Positions 17,225 through 24,741 of a stretch of DNA of 64,000 bases are shown one piece after another; position 1 is the first letter of the stretch; every line of letters begins with the position of its first letter. The notes below the pieces were generated by a model. The model saw nothing but the letters and a program-made list of their open reading frames with translations, was not told the origin of the DNA and did not search any database. The position numbers were made by a program, and so were the translations under genes. The DNA is from Candidatus Zixiibacteriota bacterium (lineage in GTDB: Bacteria > Desulfobacterota > Binatia > UBA9968), in assembly GCA_035574315.1 (NCBI GenBank), contig DATLYW010000040.1, forward strand, positions 1-64,000, in the 5' to 3' direction.

Positions 17225-18409
17225 TCAGGCGGTGCGATGTTGCCGAAGGTCGGCCGCGGTCAGATTCGGGCCGGGAGCCAGAAGCGCCAGACGCTCCATC
17301 GTGTCGCGCAGCTCGCGCACGTTTCCGGGCCACGCGTAAGCGGCCAGCTCGGTCGCGAAGTCGTGCGCCCACGGCAGTATGGGTCGCTGGTACTTTTCGC
17401 CGAACGATTCCAGGTAGTAGCGGGCGAGCAGCGGAATGTCTTCACCCCGCTCGCGGAGCGGGGGCAGCGCCAGATGGAATCGGTTCAGTCGGTAGAAGAG
17501 CTCCGGCAGGAGCCTTCCGTCCTTGACCGCGCCGGCCGGAGAACGACTTGTAGCGGCGATTACGCGGGCCGCAACCGGAACACCGGCGACGGCCCCGATG
17601 CGACGTACCTGCTCTTCCTCCAGGACTCGCAACAGCTTCGCCTGCACCGCCGGGGCGATTGCGGTGATCTCGTCGAGGAAAAGAGTGCCGCCGCCGGCCC
17701 GCTCGAAGCACCCCGGCCGCCGCTCAAGGGCGTCGGGAAAAGCCCCCTTTTCGCAGCCGAAGAGCTCGATCTCCATCGACGCGGGGGCGGCCGCGATGCA
17801 GTCGAGCGCGAGAAAAGGCTGCTCGCGCCTCGGGGAGAGGTCATGAAGCGTCCGCGCGACGAGCTCCTTTCCAGTGCCGCTTTCGCCGCTCACCAGGACG
17901 GCGGCGTTCGTGGGCGCCAGCTGGCTCAATCGCTTGTAGAGCGCGCGCATGGTCGGCGACTTCCCGATAAGCTCGCCGTAAGAGCCCAGGGGCGACTCCA
18001 GCCTCTGGCGCAGCGCGCTCGCCTCGCGGGCGAATCCGATTTGTCTGAGCCCTTTCTCCAGGATCGCGCGCAGCTTCGGCGGCTCGAGCGGCTTCGTCAG
18101 GTAATCGTAGGCCCCGAGCTTGATCGCCTGCACCGCGGTCTCGATCGTCGCCTGGCCGGTCAGCATGATGACCGCCACGTGATGCACGCGTTCGTGCAGG
18201 GCTTCGAGGAACTCGAGGCCGGTCATGCCGGGCATGACGAGGTCGCTCACGATCGCGTGAGGAAGCTCACGGTTGCACCGCTGCAGGGCGGCCTGGCCGT
18301 CCGCCACCGCCGAGGCGTCATAGCCCCAGCTCTCCAGCAGGGTTGTAAGACCACTGCGCGTGGCGGGGTCGTCGTCGACGACCAGAACGGTGGGGCGGGG
18401 GTGAGCCAT
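17225..18409 (-). CDS. NtrC-type response regulator with degenerate GAFTGA motif and no DNA-binding domain
   Basis: The 394-residue protein has a receiver domain with the acidic cluster DDD at 12-14, phosphoacceptor Asp56, Thr84 and Lys106. An AAA+ sigma-54 activator domain follows, with Walker A GESGTGKE (175-182) and Walker B LFLDE (243-247). The sigma-54 contact loop, normally GAFTGA, reads GAFPDA (222-227). The protein ends soon after PGNVRELRDTMERLALL with no Fis-type helix-turn-helix. It should therefore neither contact sigma-54 normally nor bind an enhancer by itself. No histidine kinase gene is adjacent. It may act through protein contacts or be a decaying regulator. Confidence 0.85.
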   Translation of the reverse strand: MAHPRPTVLVVDDDPATRSGLTTLLESWGYDASAVADGQAALQRCNRELPHAIVSDLVMPGMTGLEFLEALHERVHHVAVIMLTGQATIETAVQAIKLGAYDYLTKPLEPPKLRAILEKGLRQIGFAREASALRQRLESPLGSYGELIGKSPTMRALYKRLSQLAPTNAAVLVSGESGTGKELVARTLHDLSPRREQPFLALDCIAAAPASMEIELFGCEKGAFPDALERRPGCFERAGGGTLFLDEITAIAPAVQAKLLRVLEEEQVRRIGAVAGVPVAARVIAATSRSPAGAVKDGRLLPELFYRLNRFHLALPPLRERGEDIPLLARYYLESFGEKYQRPILPWAHDFATELAAYAWPGNVRELRDTMERLALLAPGPNLTAADLRQHRTA

Positions 18410-18744
18410 ATGCGCCGGCTGCCTCCGTTTACGACGCGTACATTATGGATCGTTTGTGCTCCGGCAGGCAACGCCGAAAAATCTCCAGGGGGTCTCTGGC
18501 AGGGCTTAAGGCTGATACTCGATCAGTGGAAGATGAAAACCGACCACCGGAAACCAGCAGCCGCAAACTGCCGTTGCCTGCCGGTCTCGGAAAAGGAGTT
18601 TTTACTTTCTTATTTTTCGGAGACGAGGTCTCCCGCGATCGCGGCGACCTGGTTGATTTCATGGGATTTCTCGTACGTATAGAGCTGGTACCGAAATTGC
18701 TTGGTGCATAGAAATTCAAAACACGAACTATTTTCGGAGTCGGT
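18410..18744. other. Intergenic region between divergent regulator and radical SAM genes
   Basis: This 335-base divergent region should hold promoters for the NtrC-like gene and the radical SAM gene. Its main visible structure is the 25-base dyad described separately at 18626-18650. Short frames on both strands have no domain support. Confidence 0.5.
18626..18650. promoter_or_regulatory. Extended palindrome, possible operator
   Basis: A perfect 12-base palindrome, CCGCGATCGCGG (18633-18644), is flanked by AGGTC on the left and its complement GACCT on the right, giving a nested dyad of 25 bases. It lies about 95 bases before the radical SAM start codon in a divergent intergenic region. A dimeric regulator site or a transcript hairpin are both possible. 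Confidence 0.4.
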
Positions 18745-20190
18745 ATGAAGCTTCTCTTCCTCACTCCTCCGATGGGAAACTGGGCGAGATGGGGCGAGAG
18801 ACACTGCGCCACCAATCCTCTTCACGCCCATCTTGCCGCCTATGTGCGCGAGAAAGGAGCGGCCGAGGTCGCGGCGCTCGATTGCCGTGCCCTAGCTATC
18901 GGCGAAGAGGAAATGATCGAGCGGGTAAAGGAGATGGAGCCGGACGCGGTTTTTCTGGGGACACGGCTTGTCACCGAGGGGGGCGCAAGCCCGGTCATCC
19001 GCTACCTCGAGACCGCGGAGAGCCTCAAGAAGCTCTTTCCGGAGGTCGTCACGATCGCTTCCGGGCTCGCGGTCTCGGCGATGCCCAGGGAGCTTCTCGC
19101 GCTTTGCCCGCACCTCGATTACGTCCTGATCGGCGAGCCCGAGGAGACGCTGGTCGAGCTGCTCGAGGAACTGGAAAGCGCCGCCTCCCGACTGCAGGAA
19201 GTTCGCGGTCTCGCCTACCGCGCGCGGTCGGAGGTGGTGACCACCGCGCCGCGTCCGTTGCTGGCCGATCTCGACACGCTCCCGATGCCGGCTTACGATC
19301 TCTTCCCGATGGACAGGTATCTGGGGTTCTCGGCGATCGAGCATTACAACGAGGCGGTCACGAGCCGGGGTTGCGAGGGGGCGTGCAGCTTTTGCTACGA
19401 GTGGGGGCTGATCGATCCGAGGAGGCGGTCGGATTTCTTCGTCCATCGTACTCGCAGCGCGCGGCTGGTCGCCGACGAGATGGAGCTGTTGAACAAGCGT
19501 TACGGCGTGAGAGCGCTGAACTTCCTCGACGACGATTTCAACTCCGAGCGTAGGAAGATGGTCGAGCTCCTCGACGAGCTGGAAAAGAGGGATCTGGATC
19601 TGAGCTGGTTTTTCATGGGCAGGGCGAGAAACCTGATGCGCGACGCGGACTTGATCCCGAGGATGCGCAAGGCCGGATGCTACCAGGTTCTCTTCGGCAT
19701 CGAGGTCGGCACCGACGGCGAGCTTCAGAAGATCCACAAGAGCGAGGAGCCGTACACGATCGCCGACCTGAAAGAACTCGTCCGGCTGCTGCGCCGAAAC
19801 GACATCTCGACCGTCGGCACCTACATGAACGGCTTCTGGGAAGACGACGCGGAGAAGATCCGGGCGCGCTTTCGCGCCGTGGACGAGATCGATCCCGATC
19901 TGGGCGTTCTCATGCTTCTCACGCCGATGCCCGGCTCGCCCGTCTGGCACCGGGCGATGCGGGAGAACCGCATCGAGAGCCTCGATCTCGAGAGCTGGGA
20001 CGCGCTGCACACGGTCATGCCGACGCGCCATCTGACGCGCAAGGAGCTGGGCGAGCTGTCGGCCTGGGCCAATCGGCAGTTCTTCAGCAAACCCGAGCGG
20101 ATCGAGCGCATCGAGAAGGGCTACACCTCACCCTACGTGCGGATGAAGTTCGCCGCCTATCGGGCCACCGCCCATCGCATCGGATCCTAG
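18745..20190 (+). CDS. B12-binding-domain radical SAM protein
   Basis: The 481-residue protein starts with a cobalamin-binding-like Rossmann region (KLLFLTPPMG, then VFLGTRLVTEGG and VTIASGLAVSAMP, IGEPEETLVELLEEL). The radical SAM core follows, with the CxxxCxxC cluster motif in SRGCEGACSFC around residue 208. Later parts (NFLDDDFNSERRKMVELL, QVLFGIEVGTDGELQKIHK) are typical of the MiaB-like/Elp3-type barrel. Family members catalyse methylations or ring rearrangements in cofactor, lipid or natural-product pathways. It has no obvious partner genes, and the start follows a TTCGGAG site. Substrate unknown. Confidence 0.85.
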   Translation: MKLLFLTPPMGNWARWGERHCATNPLHAHLAAYVREKGAAEVAALDCRALAIGEEEMIERVKEMEPDAVFLGTRLVTEGGASPVIRYLETAESLKKLFPEVVTIASGLAVSAMPRELLALCPHLDYVLIGEPEETLVELLEELESAASRLQEVRGLAYRARSEVVTTAPRPLLADLDTLPMPAYDLFPMDRYLGFSAIEHYNEAVTSRGCEGACSFCYEWGLIDPRRRSDFFVHRTRSARLVADEMELLNKRYGVRALNFLDDDFNSERRKMVELLDELEKRDLDLSWFFMGRARNLMRDADLIPRMRKAGCYQVLFGIEVGTDGELQKIHKSEEPYTIADLKELVRLLRRNDISTVGTYMNGFWEDDAEKIRARFRAVDEIDPDLGVLMLLTPMPGSPVWHRAMRENRIESLDLESWDALHTVMPTRHLTRKELGELSAWANRQFFSKPERIERIEKGYTSPYVRMKFAAYRATAHRIGS

Positions 20191-20221
20191 TCGGCTGCCC
20201 CGATGACAGCGGAAAGCTCCC

Positions 20222-20247
20222 CGAGCCCGGGGAAGCGTCCGGGCTCG
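20222..20247. terminator. Intergenic terminator hairpin
   Basis: A perfect 9-base stem, CGAGCCCGG/CCGGGCTCG, with an 8-base loop lies 32 bases after the radical SAM stop and before the convergent binding-protein stop. A run of six T occurs about 20 bases further right. The position between convergent genes supports transcription termination. Confidence 0.55.
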
Positions 20248-20273
20248 ATGCCCGCGCCCAGGAAAGCGTTTTT

Positions 20274-21296
20274 TCAGAGCCCGAAGATCTCCCGGAACTC
20301 CTTGATCGTCTGATTGAACTGGGCTCCGCTCTGGGGCGGCTCGACCTGGAGCTTGAGCTTGGACTGCTCCATGCGAGGCGAAAACGGCTCCACGTCGGAG
20401 CGCGCCGGGATGCGCCTCAACGAGCGCAGGCGCTGCTGCGCCGCTTTGGAGAGCAGGAAATCGTAGAAGAGCTTCGCGGCGTTCGGATGTTGCGGCCTGG
20501 CGCTGATGGCGGCGGCGTTGACGGTGACGACGATCGGGTTCACGGTGCTCACCCACTCGACCGGAGCCCCTCGCTTCTTCATCTCCTCGATACGGTGAGC
20601 GTAGATCACTCCCATGGGAAATTCCCCGGCGGCCATGAGCTGGGCGATCAACGTGTGGCCCTTGCGCCACTGGATGTCCTGTTTCGCCAACGCCCTCATG
20701 TACTTCTGCGCCCGCTCCCGCCCCCAGGCCTTGTGCAGGGTTCCATACCAGGAGTACTGCTCCTGATCGATCGATATCTTGCCTTTCCAGCGCGGATCCA
20801 GCAGATCTTCCCACTGTTTCGGGGCGTCCTTTTCAGGAACGAGCTTGGGGTTGTAGCCGATGGTGGCGTAGTTGATGTAGACTGCCGTCCAGTAGCCCGA
20901 GGGATGCTTGAATTCCGGAATGAAATTTTTACTCTCGGGCGAGCGGTAGGGCTGGAGCATCCTGGCTTCGGTCAAAGCGTCGACCTCGCTGATCGTGACG
21001 AGGTCGAAGTCGTGGCGCCCGGCCCGCGCTTCCGTCACGATGCGGTTCAGGGTTTTCTCGCCGCTCGCTCGAAAGATCTCCCCCTTGATAAAAGGATACT
21101 GCTGCTCGAAATCCTGGAGCAGCGGCTTCGATTCGGTGATGTTGGTCGAGGTGTACCAGACGACCTTGCCTTCCTTCCTGGCTCCCTCGATCAGCTTCAC
21201 CCTGTCCTCGGTCTGGCCCCACCCTGGCGCGGCGCCGGCCAGATGAGCGGCGGCCGCAAGGCAGAGGGTCAGAAGGGCTGCTAGAACTGCGTTCAT
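20274..21296 (-). CDS. Orphan ABC transporter substrate-binding protein (iron/thiamine/polyamine-type fold)
   Basis: The 340-residue protein is read from ATG 21296, which has GGAGG at good spacing. It has a signal peptide (LAALLTLCLAAAAHLAGA) and a family-1/8-type binding fold. Landmarks are EGARKEGKVVWYTSTNITESKP, HDFDLVTISEV, VYINYATIGYNPKLVPE, WEDLLDPRWKGKISID and a C-terminal NAAKLFYDFLLSKAAQ. It resembles Fe(III)-binding FbpA-like proteins, but the ligand residues for iron cannot be confirmed. No permease or ATPase genes are adjacent, so it must share a transporter encoded elsewhere or act as a sensor. Confidence 0.8.
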   Translation of the reverse strand: MNAVLAALLTLCLAAAAHLAGAAPGWGQTEDRVKLIEGARKEGKVVWYTSTNITESKPLLQDFEQQYPFIKGEIFRASGEKTLNRIVTEARAGRHDFDLVTISEVDALTEARMLQPYRSPESKNFIPEFKHPSGYWTAVYINYATIGYNPKLVPEKDAPKQWEDLLDPRWKGKISIDQEQYSWYGTLHKAWGRERAQKYMRALAKQDIQWRKGHTLIAQLMAAGEFPMGVIYAHRIEEMKKRGAPVEWVSTVNPIVVTVNAAAISARPQHPNAAKLFYDFLLSKAAQQRLRSLRRIPARSDVEPFSPRMEQSKLKLQVEPPQSGAQFNQTIKEFREIFGL

Positions 21297-21409
21297 CTCG
21301 CTTACCTCCGGGCGTGTTGCCGAGCGTAAAACGGGGTGAGTATAGAACAAGCGCACTCGAAGTCAATCAGGGGGCGAAGGGTGAACGAGCGGCTCGGATC
21401 TTCGCGCAA

Positions 21410-21850
21410 CTACCGGACCTGGGCGTAGAGAATGATCGCCGCGAAGATGAGATCGACCACGACGACCACGTAGATCCACCAGTAGCGTTTGAGGTGCGGC
21501 GGCGCCTTGACGGCTCTCAGCCCTTCGATCCATCCCCGAAGACGTCGCCGGCCGATCCTGGGCGGCGCTTCCGCGCGCAGCTCGGCCGAGCCGCTTTCGC
21601 CGGATTCGACCTTGCGGATCCACTCGTCGTGCGCCGCTCTCTTCGCCGGATCCGACAAGACGTCGTAAGCCTTGTTGATGATCGCCATGATCCTGGCGGC
21701 GTCGGGTTTACCGGGGTTGAGGTCCGGGTGGTACTTCTGGGAGAGGGATTTATAGGCGGCGCGGATCACTTCGGGGGGCGCATCGCGCGCCACCTTCAGG
21801 TTGTCGTAGTGGGTGTGCACCTTGCGCAATCGGGGTCCCTTCCGTTCCAC
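21410..21850 (-). CDS. J-domain membrane protein
   Basis: The 146-residue protein has an N-terminal J domain (THYDNLKVARDAP, the HPD tripeptide in KYHPDLNPG, NKAYDVLSDPAKRAAHDEWI). After a basic linker it ends with one membrane segment (WWIYVVVVVDLIFAAIILYA). It would recruit and stimulate a DnaK-type chaperone at the membrane. The frame opens at a GTG at 21850, but the GTG at 21820, directly before HTHYDNL, is an equally good start. Cys-rich and substrate-binding DnaJ domains are absent, so it is not DnaJ itself. Confidence 0.85.
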   Translation of the reverse strand: MERKGPRLRKVHTHYDNLKVARDAPPEVIRAAYKSLSQKYHPDLNPGKPDAARIMAIINKAYDVLSDPAKRAAHDEWIRKVESGESGSAELRAEAPPRIGRRRLRGWIEGLRAVKAPPHLKRYWWIYVVVVVDLIFAAIILYAQVR

Positions 21851-22035
21851 CGCTCAGCACGCCGCGCCCGGCACGAAGGCATTATTTTCCGGGTTCGAGC
21901 CCGGGGTCAAGAAGGCAGCTCGGAAAGCCTTTCGCGGCTTTTCCTCGGCAGGACGGGGACCCGCCTGATGGGAGCGGAAGAGCGTCCTCGCGGCCGGCCA
22001 GCCGCCGGCCGCGAGACTTTTTGGGGGGAGGGGGG

Positions 22036-22185
22036 TCAGTGGGCTTTGCGGTCGTGGGCTTCGAGGTGGGCCTTGAGAAAGCTCAGGGAGTAGATGCGCG
22101 CGCCGCAGCGTTTGCATATGGTCGCCCTGCGGCTGGTTTTGCGGACCGGGACTTTCCTGAACATGGTGGCAAGCAGAACTCTCAT
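22036..22185 (-). CDS. Small C2H2 zinc-finger-like protein, 49 residues
   Basis: The frame starts at ATG 22185 with AAGGAG six bases upstream and ends at TGA 22036-22038. Residues 24, 27, 40 and 44 form C-x2-C-x12-H-x3-H. Ile31 and Leu37 occupy the two core hydrophobic positions of a classical C2H2 finger. The rest is short and basic (KVPVRKTSRR before the finger, HDRKAH after), compatible with nucleic-acid binding. Bacterial Ros/MucR fingers normally have nine residues between the Cys and His pairs; this one has the longer spacing usual in eukaryotic fingers. It lies between a J-domain gene and a divergent promoter. A rubredoxin-like or structural zinc role is an alternative. Confidence 0.65.
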   Translation of the reverse strand: MRVLLATMFRKVPVRKTSRRATICKRCGARIYSLSFLKAHLEAHDRKAH

Positions 22186-22401
22186 CGGTTGCTCCTTGTC
22201 GTCGGTTTTGTTTTCTCTTCGAGCAACCGTGGTGCCACATGCCGGCGGATGCCAGAACTGCAGGTTTTTCCAAGGGATTACAGAGAATCAGCCCGATAGC
22301 CAGAAACTTCCCAAAGAAGGCCGAACGACGAAACTTGTCCGATTTTGGTCAGGTTTGTACCGCCGCATGAGGGTTTGTGGTTTTCGGCTCCCGATAGTGC
22401 T

Positions 22402-22430
22402 TTGCCGCACGTGACCGGTTTTGTTATAAA
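22402..22430 (+). promoter_or_regulatory. Sigma-70-type promoter for the membrane peptide-LigB-LigA genes
   Basis: TTGCCG (22402-22407) and TATAAA (22425-22430) are separated by exactly 17 bases. Transcription would start near 22437, about 22 bases before the small membrane protein's ATG, leaving room for its GGAGG site. The promoter matches four of six and five of six consensus bases. Confidence 0.6.
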
Positions 22431-22458
22431 AAGGCCGAGAAGCACGGAGGGGGCGACA

Positions 22459-22602
22459 ATGAAGCTCGAAAGGCTCATCGACGGGGCGTTCCGCTATGTT
22501 TTTGAGCCGGCGATGAACTGGGTGATCGACCACCCGATCATCTCGGTTGCCGCCGTCGTCTTGCTGCTCTACTGGTCGGTCCGAGGCTATCGAATGCTCT
22601 AG
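22459..22602 (+). CDS. 47-residue membrane protein upstream of the LigBA pair
   Basis: The frame starts at ATG 22459 after CGGAGGGGG and ends 18 bases before the LigB-like gene. The product has an amphipathic N-terminal half (KLERLIDGAFRYVFEPAMNWVID) and one membrane segment (HPIISVAAVVLLLYWSVRGY). It is the first gene after a good promoter and is probably co-transcribed with the dioxygenase genes. I do not recognise the family. A role in docking the dioxygenase at the membrane or in substrate delivery is only a suggestion. Confidence 0.6.
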   Translation: MKLERLIDGAFRYVFEPAMNWVIDHPIISVAAVVLLLYWSVRGYRML

Positions 22603-22620
22603 CCACAAGGGGGGTCCGTC

Positions 22621-23502
22621 ATGCCGCTGGTTTCCGCGCTTGCCGCCAGCCACGCGCCGAACATTCTTCTCGAGCCGGGCGCTGAATGGGAAGATTTCAT
22701 GAAGCTGCACTACCGGATGGCGCCTCAGGCGGTCGCTTCCAAGCCGACGCTCGAGCAACAGCGCACGCTCAGACGGCAGGCCGAAGAGGCGTTTCGCACC
22801 CTGCGCGGCGACCTCGAAGCGGCCAGGCCGGACGTCCTGATCGTCGTGGCCAACGACCAGCTCGTGAATTTCTTCTTCGACAACATCCCGACCTTCTTCG
22901 TGACGCTCTCGGACGAGGTGAGCGGCCAGTTCACGCGCCACCGCTTCCGTTATTCCAACCACAAGGAGCTCGGTCGCGCCATTCTACGCGCCGGCCTCGA
23001 GCGGGGGATCGATCTCGCTTTCGGCGAGAAGATCGAGCTGCAACACACGCAGACGGTCCCGCTTTACTTCCTTTTGCCGGAGCCGAAGATTCCGATCCTC
23101 CCGATCTTCGTCAACACGTGGATCGAGCCGCTGCCCACCCCCCGGCGCTGCTATCAGCTCGGGCAGTTGATCCGCGACGTCGCCGCCGGGCGTAGCGAGC
23201 GGATCGCGATTCTCGCCACCGGCGGGCTCTCCCATTTTCCCGGCTCGCCGCGGATCGGGGAGATCGACACCGAGTTCGATCACGAGCTCTTGAGGCTGAT
23301 GCGCGAGGGGAGAGGGAGCGAGCTCGCCGGCTACTCGGCCGGGCAGCTCTGGCAGGCGGGCGATTCGGAGTTTCTCAACTGGATGGTGGTGTTGGGGACG
23401 GTGGGCGACAAAAAGGCCGCGCACACGTTCTACATGCCGGATCTCGTGGCCACCGGATGGGGATTCGTGAGCTGGCGATTCCAGAACGGCAGCGGCTCCT
23501 AG
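22621..23502 (+). CDS. LigB-type class III extradiol dioxygenase, catalytic subunit
   Basis: The 293-residue protein has the LigB superfamily pattern. His11 in ASHAP corresponds to an iron ligand, His205 in TGGLSHFPGS to the catalytic His, and Glu250 in GDSEFLNW to the Glu ligand. At the position where LigB has its second iron-binding His (NDH), this protein has NDQ (Gln80) in VANDQLVNFFFDNIPTF. It is followed 48 bases later by a LigA-like subunit, so a heteromeric ring-cleavage enzyme for a protocatechuate-like catechol is likely. The ring-cleavage call is good; substrate and metal state are open because of Gln80. Confidence 0.8.
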   Translation: MPLVSALAASHAPNILLEPGAEWEDFMKLHYRMAPQAVASKPTLEQQRTLRRQAEEAFRTLRGDLEAARPDVLIVVANDQLVNFFFDNIPTFFVTLSDEVSGQFTRHRFRYSNHKELGRAILRAGLERGIDLAFGEKIELQHTQTVPLYFLLPEPKIPILPIFVNTWIEPLPTPRRCYQLGQLIRDVAAGRSERIAILATGGLSHFPGSPRIGEIDTEFDHELLRLMREGRGSELAGYSAGQLWQAGDSEFLNWMVVLGTVGDKKAAHTFYMPDLVATGWGFVSWRFQNGSGS

Positions 23503-23550
23503 GTAGGGGGTCCGGCGGCGTCGCCGCAGGCGAATCTCACTGGAGGAAGC

Positions 23551-23796
23551 GTGAGCAGTTATCATCTGAACCGGTTGCTTTTCGACATCAAGATGAACGA
23601 GCAGGTGCTGCGGCGGGCGCTCGACGACCTCGACGCCGTCATGGCCGACTACGATCTCAGCGAACAAGAGAAAGAGGCGTTGCGCTCGGGCGATCCGCGC
23701 AAGCTGCGCCAGCTCGGCGCGCACGGCATGATCGCGCTCTACATCCTGCGTCTCAGTCCCGAATTCCGGGAAAACGTCTACTGGACGCAGAAATAA
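23551..23796 (+). CDS. LigA-type small subunit of extradiol dioxygenase
   Basis: The 81-residue helical protein, with ALRSGDPRKLRQLGAHGMIALYILRL, resembles the LigA alpha subunit family that caps the active site of LigAB protocatechuate 4,5-dioxygenases. It starts at a GTG with GGAGG upstream. Free-standing LigA genes next to LigB genes are the standard arrangement. It is shorter than Sphingomonas LigA, as in many bacterial homologues. Confidence is supported mainly by its position. Confidence 0.75.
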   Translation: MSSYHLNRLLFDIKMNEQVLRRALDDLDAVMADYDLSEQEKEALRSGDPRKLRQLGAHGMIALYILRLSPEFRENVYWTQK

Positions 23797-23874
23797 TCGC
23801 TGTTTCGGACCGTCGATCTCATCGCGGCCGAGCACTGTCTTCCCGGAAAAATCCGCTCGAAGTCCGCCCACGAG

Positions 23875-23901
23875 CCGGAGCGTCCGTTTTTGACGCTCCG
23901 G
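23875..23901. terminator. Strong hairpin after the LigBA genes, overlapping a promoter
   Basis: A perfect 10-base stem, CCGGAGCGTC/GACGCTCCGG, with a T-rich 7-base loop lies 79 bases after the LigA-like stop. There is no T-run after the stem. Its right arm contains part of the -35 box of the promoter for the SDR gene, so it may be an operator or a terminator, or both. Confidence 0.5.
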
Positions 23902-23918
23902 GACCGGTTTGCTAGTAT
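23890..23918 (+). promoter_or_regulatory. Sigma-70-type promoter for the SDR gene
   Basis: TTGACG (23890-23895) and TAGTAT (23913-23918) are 17 bases apart, giving a start site near 23925 and a short leader to the ATG at 23950. The -35 box lies in the hairpin described separately. Confidence 0.6.
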
Positions 23919-23949
23919 CCACAAGATTCTCGGCTTCAGGAGGCTTGCA

Positions 23950-24741
23950 ATGGAGTTGGGCTTGAAGGGCAAGGTTGCGCTGGTCGCAGGCGCCAGCCAG
24001 GGAATGGGACGGGCGATCGCGATGGGATTCGCACGCGAAGGAGCCAGGGTTGCCATCTGCGCCCGCGGCGAAGCGGCGCTCAAGGAAGCCGCGGAACGGA
24101 TCCGGCAGGAAACCGGAGGCGAGGTTCTCTGGATGGTCGCGGACATGACGAAAGCGGACGACATCCGCCGCTTCGTGAACGAAAGCGCGAGCCGGTTCGG
24201 CCGCCTCGACATCATCGTCAACAATGCAGGGGGGCCGCCGCCCGGGGAATTCATGAAGTTCACCGACGAGGATTGGGAAAACGCGTTTCGCCTGAGCTTC
24301 ATGAGCACGATGAGGATGACGCGGGAAGCCGTGCCGCACATGCGCCGGGCCGGCGGCGGCCGCGTGATCAACATCACCTCGTACTCGGTCAAGGAGCCGA
24401 TTGCCGGCCTGGTCCTGTCCAACGCGATCCGCAGCGGGGTGATCGGCCTCGCCAAGACCCTTTCGCGAGAGCTCGCCAAGGACAATATCCTGGTCAACAA
24501 CGTCTGCCCCGGCCGCATCGATACCGAGCGCGCGCAGAAGCTGAACAAGGCGCGGGCCGAGCGGCTGAACCGGCCGGTGGAGGAGATCAACCGCGAAATG
24601 GCGGCGGAGGTGCCCCTGGGGCGCTACGGCACGCCGGAAGAGGCCGCGGACCTGGTCGTTTTTCTGGCGTCCGAACGGGCGAGCTACATCACCGGAACGA
24701 CCATTCAGATCGACGGCGGGCTGGTGCGGGGGATACAGTAA
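23950..24741 (+). CDS. SDR-family protein lacking the usual Tyr-x3-Lys
   Basis: The 263-residue protein starts at ATG 23950 after CAGGAGG. It has the dinucleotide loop GASQGMG (14-20), NNAG (91-94) and the C-terminal ITGTTIQIDGG of FabG-like reductases. The Ser of the catalytic set is Ser144, but the residues 13 and 17 positions later, where Tyr and Lys belong, are Ser157 and Arg161 (LVLSNAIRSG). Such FabG-like SDRs without the canonical tetrad form a recognised subgroup of unclear chemistry. The next gene starts inside its stop codon. With LigBA just upstream it may process an aromatic degradation intermediate. Confidence 0.8.
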   Translation: MELGLKGKVALVAGASQGMGRAIAMGFAREGARVAICARGEAALKEAAERIRQETGGEVLWMVADMTKADDIRRFVNESASRFGRLDIIVNNAGGPPPGEFMKFTDEDWENAFRLSFMSTMRMTREAVPHMRRAGGGRVINITSYSVKEPIAGLVLSNAIRSGVIGLAKTLSRELAKDNILVNNVCPGRIDTERAQKLNKARAERLNRPVEEINREMAAEVPLGRYGTPEEAADLVVFLASERASYITGTTIQIDGGLVRGIQ

